Below are positions 38,822-40,406 of a stretch of DNA of 40,406 bases, one piece after another. Position 1 is the stretch's first letter; each line of letters begins with the position of its first letter. The notes below the pieces were generated by a model that was given only the letters and a program-made list of their open reading frames with translations, did no database searches and was not told the DNA's origin. The translations under genes and the position numbers were made by a program. The stretch comes from an uncultured Lachnospiraceae bacterium. Lineage in GTDB: Bacteria > Bacillota > Clostridia > Lachnospirales > Lachnospiraceae. Location of the stretch: positions 1-40,406 of the forward strand of contig CAJTOR010000034.1 of assembly GCA_910577675.1 (NCBI GenBank), in the 5' to 3' direction.

Positions 38822-38926
38822 ATGTCATCTTTTTGCCACACAGTTATCAGTTTGATAACTGTGTGGCTTTTTGTTGTTATAATTCGGAAAATGTTTATCA
38901 AATTTTGGAGGATATATGATGGCTGA
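38822..38926 (+). CDS. Possible leader peptide overlapping the attenuator
   Basis: ATG 38822 opens 34 codons (MSSFCHTVISLITVWLF...) running through the whole terminator hairpin and overlapping the MATE start by 11 bases. Its ribosome site is weak. In drug-resistance attenuators a stalled ribosome on such a peptide opens the terminator. Its translation is inference. Confidence 0.35.
   Translation: MSSFCHTVISLITVWLFVVIIRKMFIKFWRIYDG
38836..38872 (+). terminator. Leader terminator (attenuator) before the MATE gene
   Basis: CCACACAGTTATCA (38836-38849) pairs perfectly with TGATAACTGTGTGG (38853-38866), followed by CTTTTT. Lying between the promoter and the gene it controls, it should stop most transcripts unless prevented. 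Confidence 0.8.
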
Positions 38927-40277
38927 AAATAAAATGGAAGTTATGCCAGTTGGAAAGCTGATTTTTGAAATGTCATTACCGCCACTATTTTCCATGTTTC
39001 TTCAATATTCATACAATTTGTTAGACAGTGCTTTTGTCGCCCGGTTAAGCGAGAACGCATTAACGGCTGTTTCTCTGTCTTTTCCAATCACAACATTAAT
39101 GAATGCGGTATCTATTTGGATTGGGGTTGGTATAAATGTCCTAATTGCGGGACATCTTGGAAAACGTGAACAAGAAGAAGCAAATAAAACGGTTACTCTT
39201 GGACTGATCCTTTCCTTTTTGGTTGGCATTATTTTAAATATAACGGTATTACTAATTATATCCCCATACTTCAAATCGTTTACTGAAAATAACGATATTT
39301 ATACTTTATGTATGGAGTATATGGGTGTTTGTTCTTTCATGCAGATACCAAACATGGTTCATATCGTTATTCAAAAAATGATACAGGCAACCGGGAACAT
39401 GATTGAACCCATGTTGTTTCAACTGACGGGTGTTATAACCAATTTCATTTTTGACCCACTTCTTATTTTTGGAATAGGTTTTTTCCCGGCAATGGGTATT
39501 AAAGGAGCTGCTACGGCAACAGTTTTGGGATATTCTGTTTCAATGGTTTTGGCATTTATTATGTTTTTAAAAGCAAAACATAAAATAGCACTTAAAACAG
39601 TTGGATTTCGTTTTGAATGGAGCATTGTACAAAAAATAATTATTTTAGGGCTGCCTTCTTTTATTATGAATGCCCTAAACGCTTTTACCGTAACGATTGT
39701 AAATCTGTTTTTAGTCGCATATTCAGATACGAGCATTGCTTTTTTTGGAGCATATTTTAAAATACAGCAGTTAATTATTATGACTATTAATGGATTAATA
39801 CAAGGCTGTTTGCCCATTATGCGATTTAATTATGGAGCAGGAAATTTAAAAAGGCTTCAATCAGTTTTTCGATACAGTACAATTTTAGTAACTTCTCTAA
39901 TGATGTTTGGAACATTAATTATCATGCTGTTTCCGACACAGATTTTGAGTTTGTTTATGGCTTCGGAAAAAATGCGTTCTTATGGGATTATGGCAATGCG
40001 GATTATGGCAACAGGTTATTTATTTTGCGGGCTTTCGACAATGATTTCGACTTATATGCAAGCGATTGAAAGAGTGTTGCCAAGCATTATGATACAAATA
40101 TTTAGACAGATGTTTTTTTTGATACCTATTATGTGGATTTTAGAAAAAGCATTACTAATCATTGGTATTTGGATTGCATTTCCAGTTACTGAATTATTGA
40201 CGTTTGTTGTAGCAGTCATTCTATTTATGAGATTGAAATTTCAAAATAATAATAAAGATATAGTTGGAGGTAAATAA
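38916..40277 (+). CDS. MATE-family multidrug efflux transporter
   Basis: This 453-residue protein has about 12 membrane helices in two repeats and the MATE/NorM-DinF pattern: MPVGKLIFEMSLPPLFSMFLQYSYNLLDSAFVARLSENALTAVSLSFP, then GIKGAATATVLGYSVSMVLAF and INGLIQGCLPIMRFNYGAGN. It would export drugs or toxic metabolites in exchange for Na+ or H+. GGAGG lies 5 bases before ATG 38916 and 8 before ATG 38919; either may be the start. Codon use is much more AT-rich than the core genes, indicating transfer. The upstream attenuator suggests induction by a translation-affecting compound. Confidence 0.9.
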   Translation: MMAENKMEVMPVGKLIFEMSLPPLFSMFLQYSYNLLDSAFVARLSENALTAVSLSFPITTLMNAVSIWIGVGINVLIAGHLGKREQEEANKTVTLGLILSFLVGIILNITVLLIISPYFKSFTENNDIYTLCMEYMGVCSFMQIPNMVHIVIQKMIQATGNMIEPMLFQLTGVITNFIFDPLLIFGIGFFPAMGIKGAATATVLGYSVSMVLAFIMFLKAKHKIALKTVGFRFEWSIVQKIIILGLPSFIMNALNAFTVTIVNLFLVAYSDTSIAFFGAYFKIQQLIIMTINGLIQGCLPIMRFNYGAGNLKRLQSVFRYSTILVTSLMMFGTLIIMLFPTQILSLFMASEKMRSYGIMAMRIMATGYLFCGLSTMISTYMQAIERVLPSIMIQIFRQMFFLIPIMWILEKALLIIGIWIAFPVTELLTFVVAVILFMRLKFQNNNKDIVGGK

Positions 40278-40279
40278 AA

Positions 40280-40406
40280 ATGTACAGGGAAGATACATCT
40301 TTTACAATTAAAACGGGGGTTGAAAATATGTCCCCAAAAGAGGTAGTAAATCTTTTAAGGCAAACTGTATGGGCGAAAGACCGAAAAAAAGAGGCTATCA
40401 TCAAAT
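40280..40406 (+). CDS. N-terminal fragment of a GNAT-like acetyltransferase (cut by the window edge)
   Basis: Two bases past the MATE stop, behind GGAGG, an ATG opens MYREDTSFTIKTG, then SPKEVVNLLRQTVWAKDRKKEAIIK before the window ends. The V..LL..T.WA..R pattern resembles the start of GNAT N-acetyltransferases that acetylate small molecules. The acetyl-CoA motif lies outside the window, so this is tentative. It is in the same operon as the MATE gene, which would make a drug-handling pair. Confidence 0.5.
   Translation, partial: MYREDTSFTIKTGVENMSPKEVVNLLRQTVWAKDRKKEAIIK

Overview
The window looks like chromosome from a spore-forming, Gram-positive gut-type Clostridia, most likely Lachnospiraceae. 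This rests on family-level protein resemblance, consensus sigma-A promoters, strong AGGAGG ribosome binding sites, the cotJABC spore-coat operon, a CotF/ferritin-like coat protein, a DUF6142-type protein and the rpmG-secE-nusG-rplKAJL block. No rRNA, tRNA or CRISPR array was seen.

Both ends look accessory. Positions 1-1420 hold debris of an integrative element (a strong inverted repeat, two frameshifted ORF remnants) and an NTF2-like gene. A promoter and a two-gene ibrA/ibrB-like pair follow (PAPS-reductase-like DUF3440 protein plus ParB-like protein, 1510-3525). The right end, from the 3' tail of cotJC (about 38330), is AT-rich. It carries a ~118-bp palindrome, a MATE efflux gene behind a promoter, leader ORF and intrinsic terminator, and the start of a GNAT acetyltransferase.

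Positions 3785-8423 hold a coat protein (minus strand), a Rieske-type FAD oxidoreductase and a secreted beta-propeller protein broken by a -1 shift in an A5 run. Positions 8615-26315 form an alpha-mannoside utilisation locus. A GntR/LacI-type regulator and an MngB-like GH38 mannosidase (minus) diverge from a permease / binding-protein / permease ABC operon, two surface lipoproteins (LamG; two discoidin domains plus a DUF5005-like domain), a ROK sugar kinase, a fused mannose-6-phosphate isomerase and a second, divergent GH38 enzyme. Together they could bind, import and hydrolyse alpha-mannosides, phosphorylate mannose and isomerise it to fructose-6-phosphate. The ABC ATPase is absent and is presumably shared from elsewhere. 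Divergent promoters and a CTTGTATA-N8-TATACAAG operator sit between the two arms.

Positions 26344-30172 are the rpmG-secE-nusG-rplK-rplA-rplJ-rplL block, with two L1-type mRNA hairpins and an L10 leader. rpoB does not follow. Then come a secreted Ig-like protein, a VanZ-family protein, a DUF6142-type protein, an M29-type metallopeptidase with a long N-terminal extension, purE, and cotJABC whose CotJA carries a cysteine-rich repeat insert.

The most unusual signal is a family of 84-104-bp GC-rich repeats, tandem at three loci (4434-4698, 16214-16442, 23331-23539). Each ends a few bases before the ribosome binding site of a gene. The copies differ in sequence but preserve one nested stem architecture through paired substitutions, so they are either a new structured leader element or a REP/MITE-like palindromic repeat.
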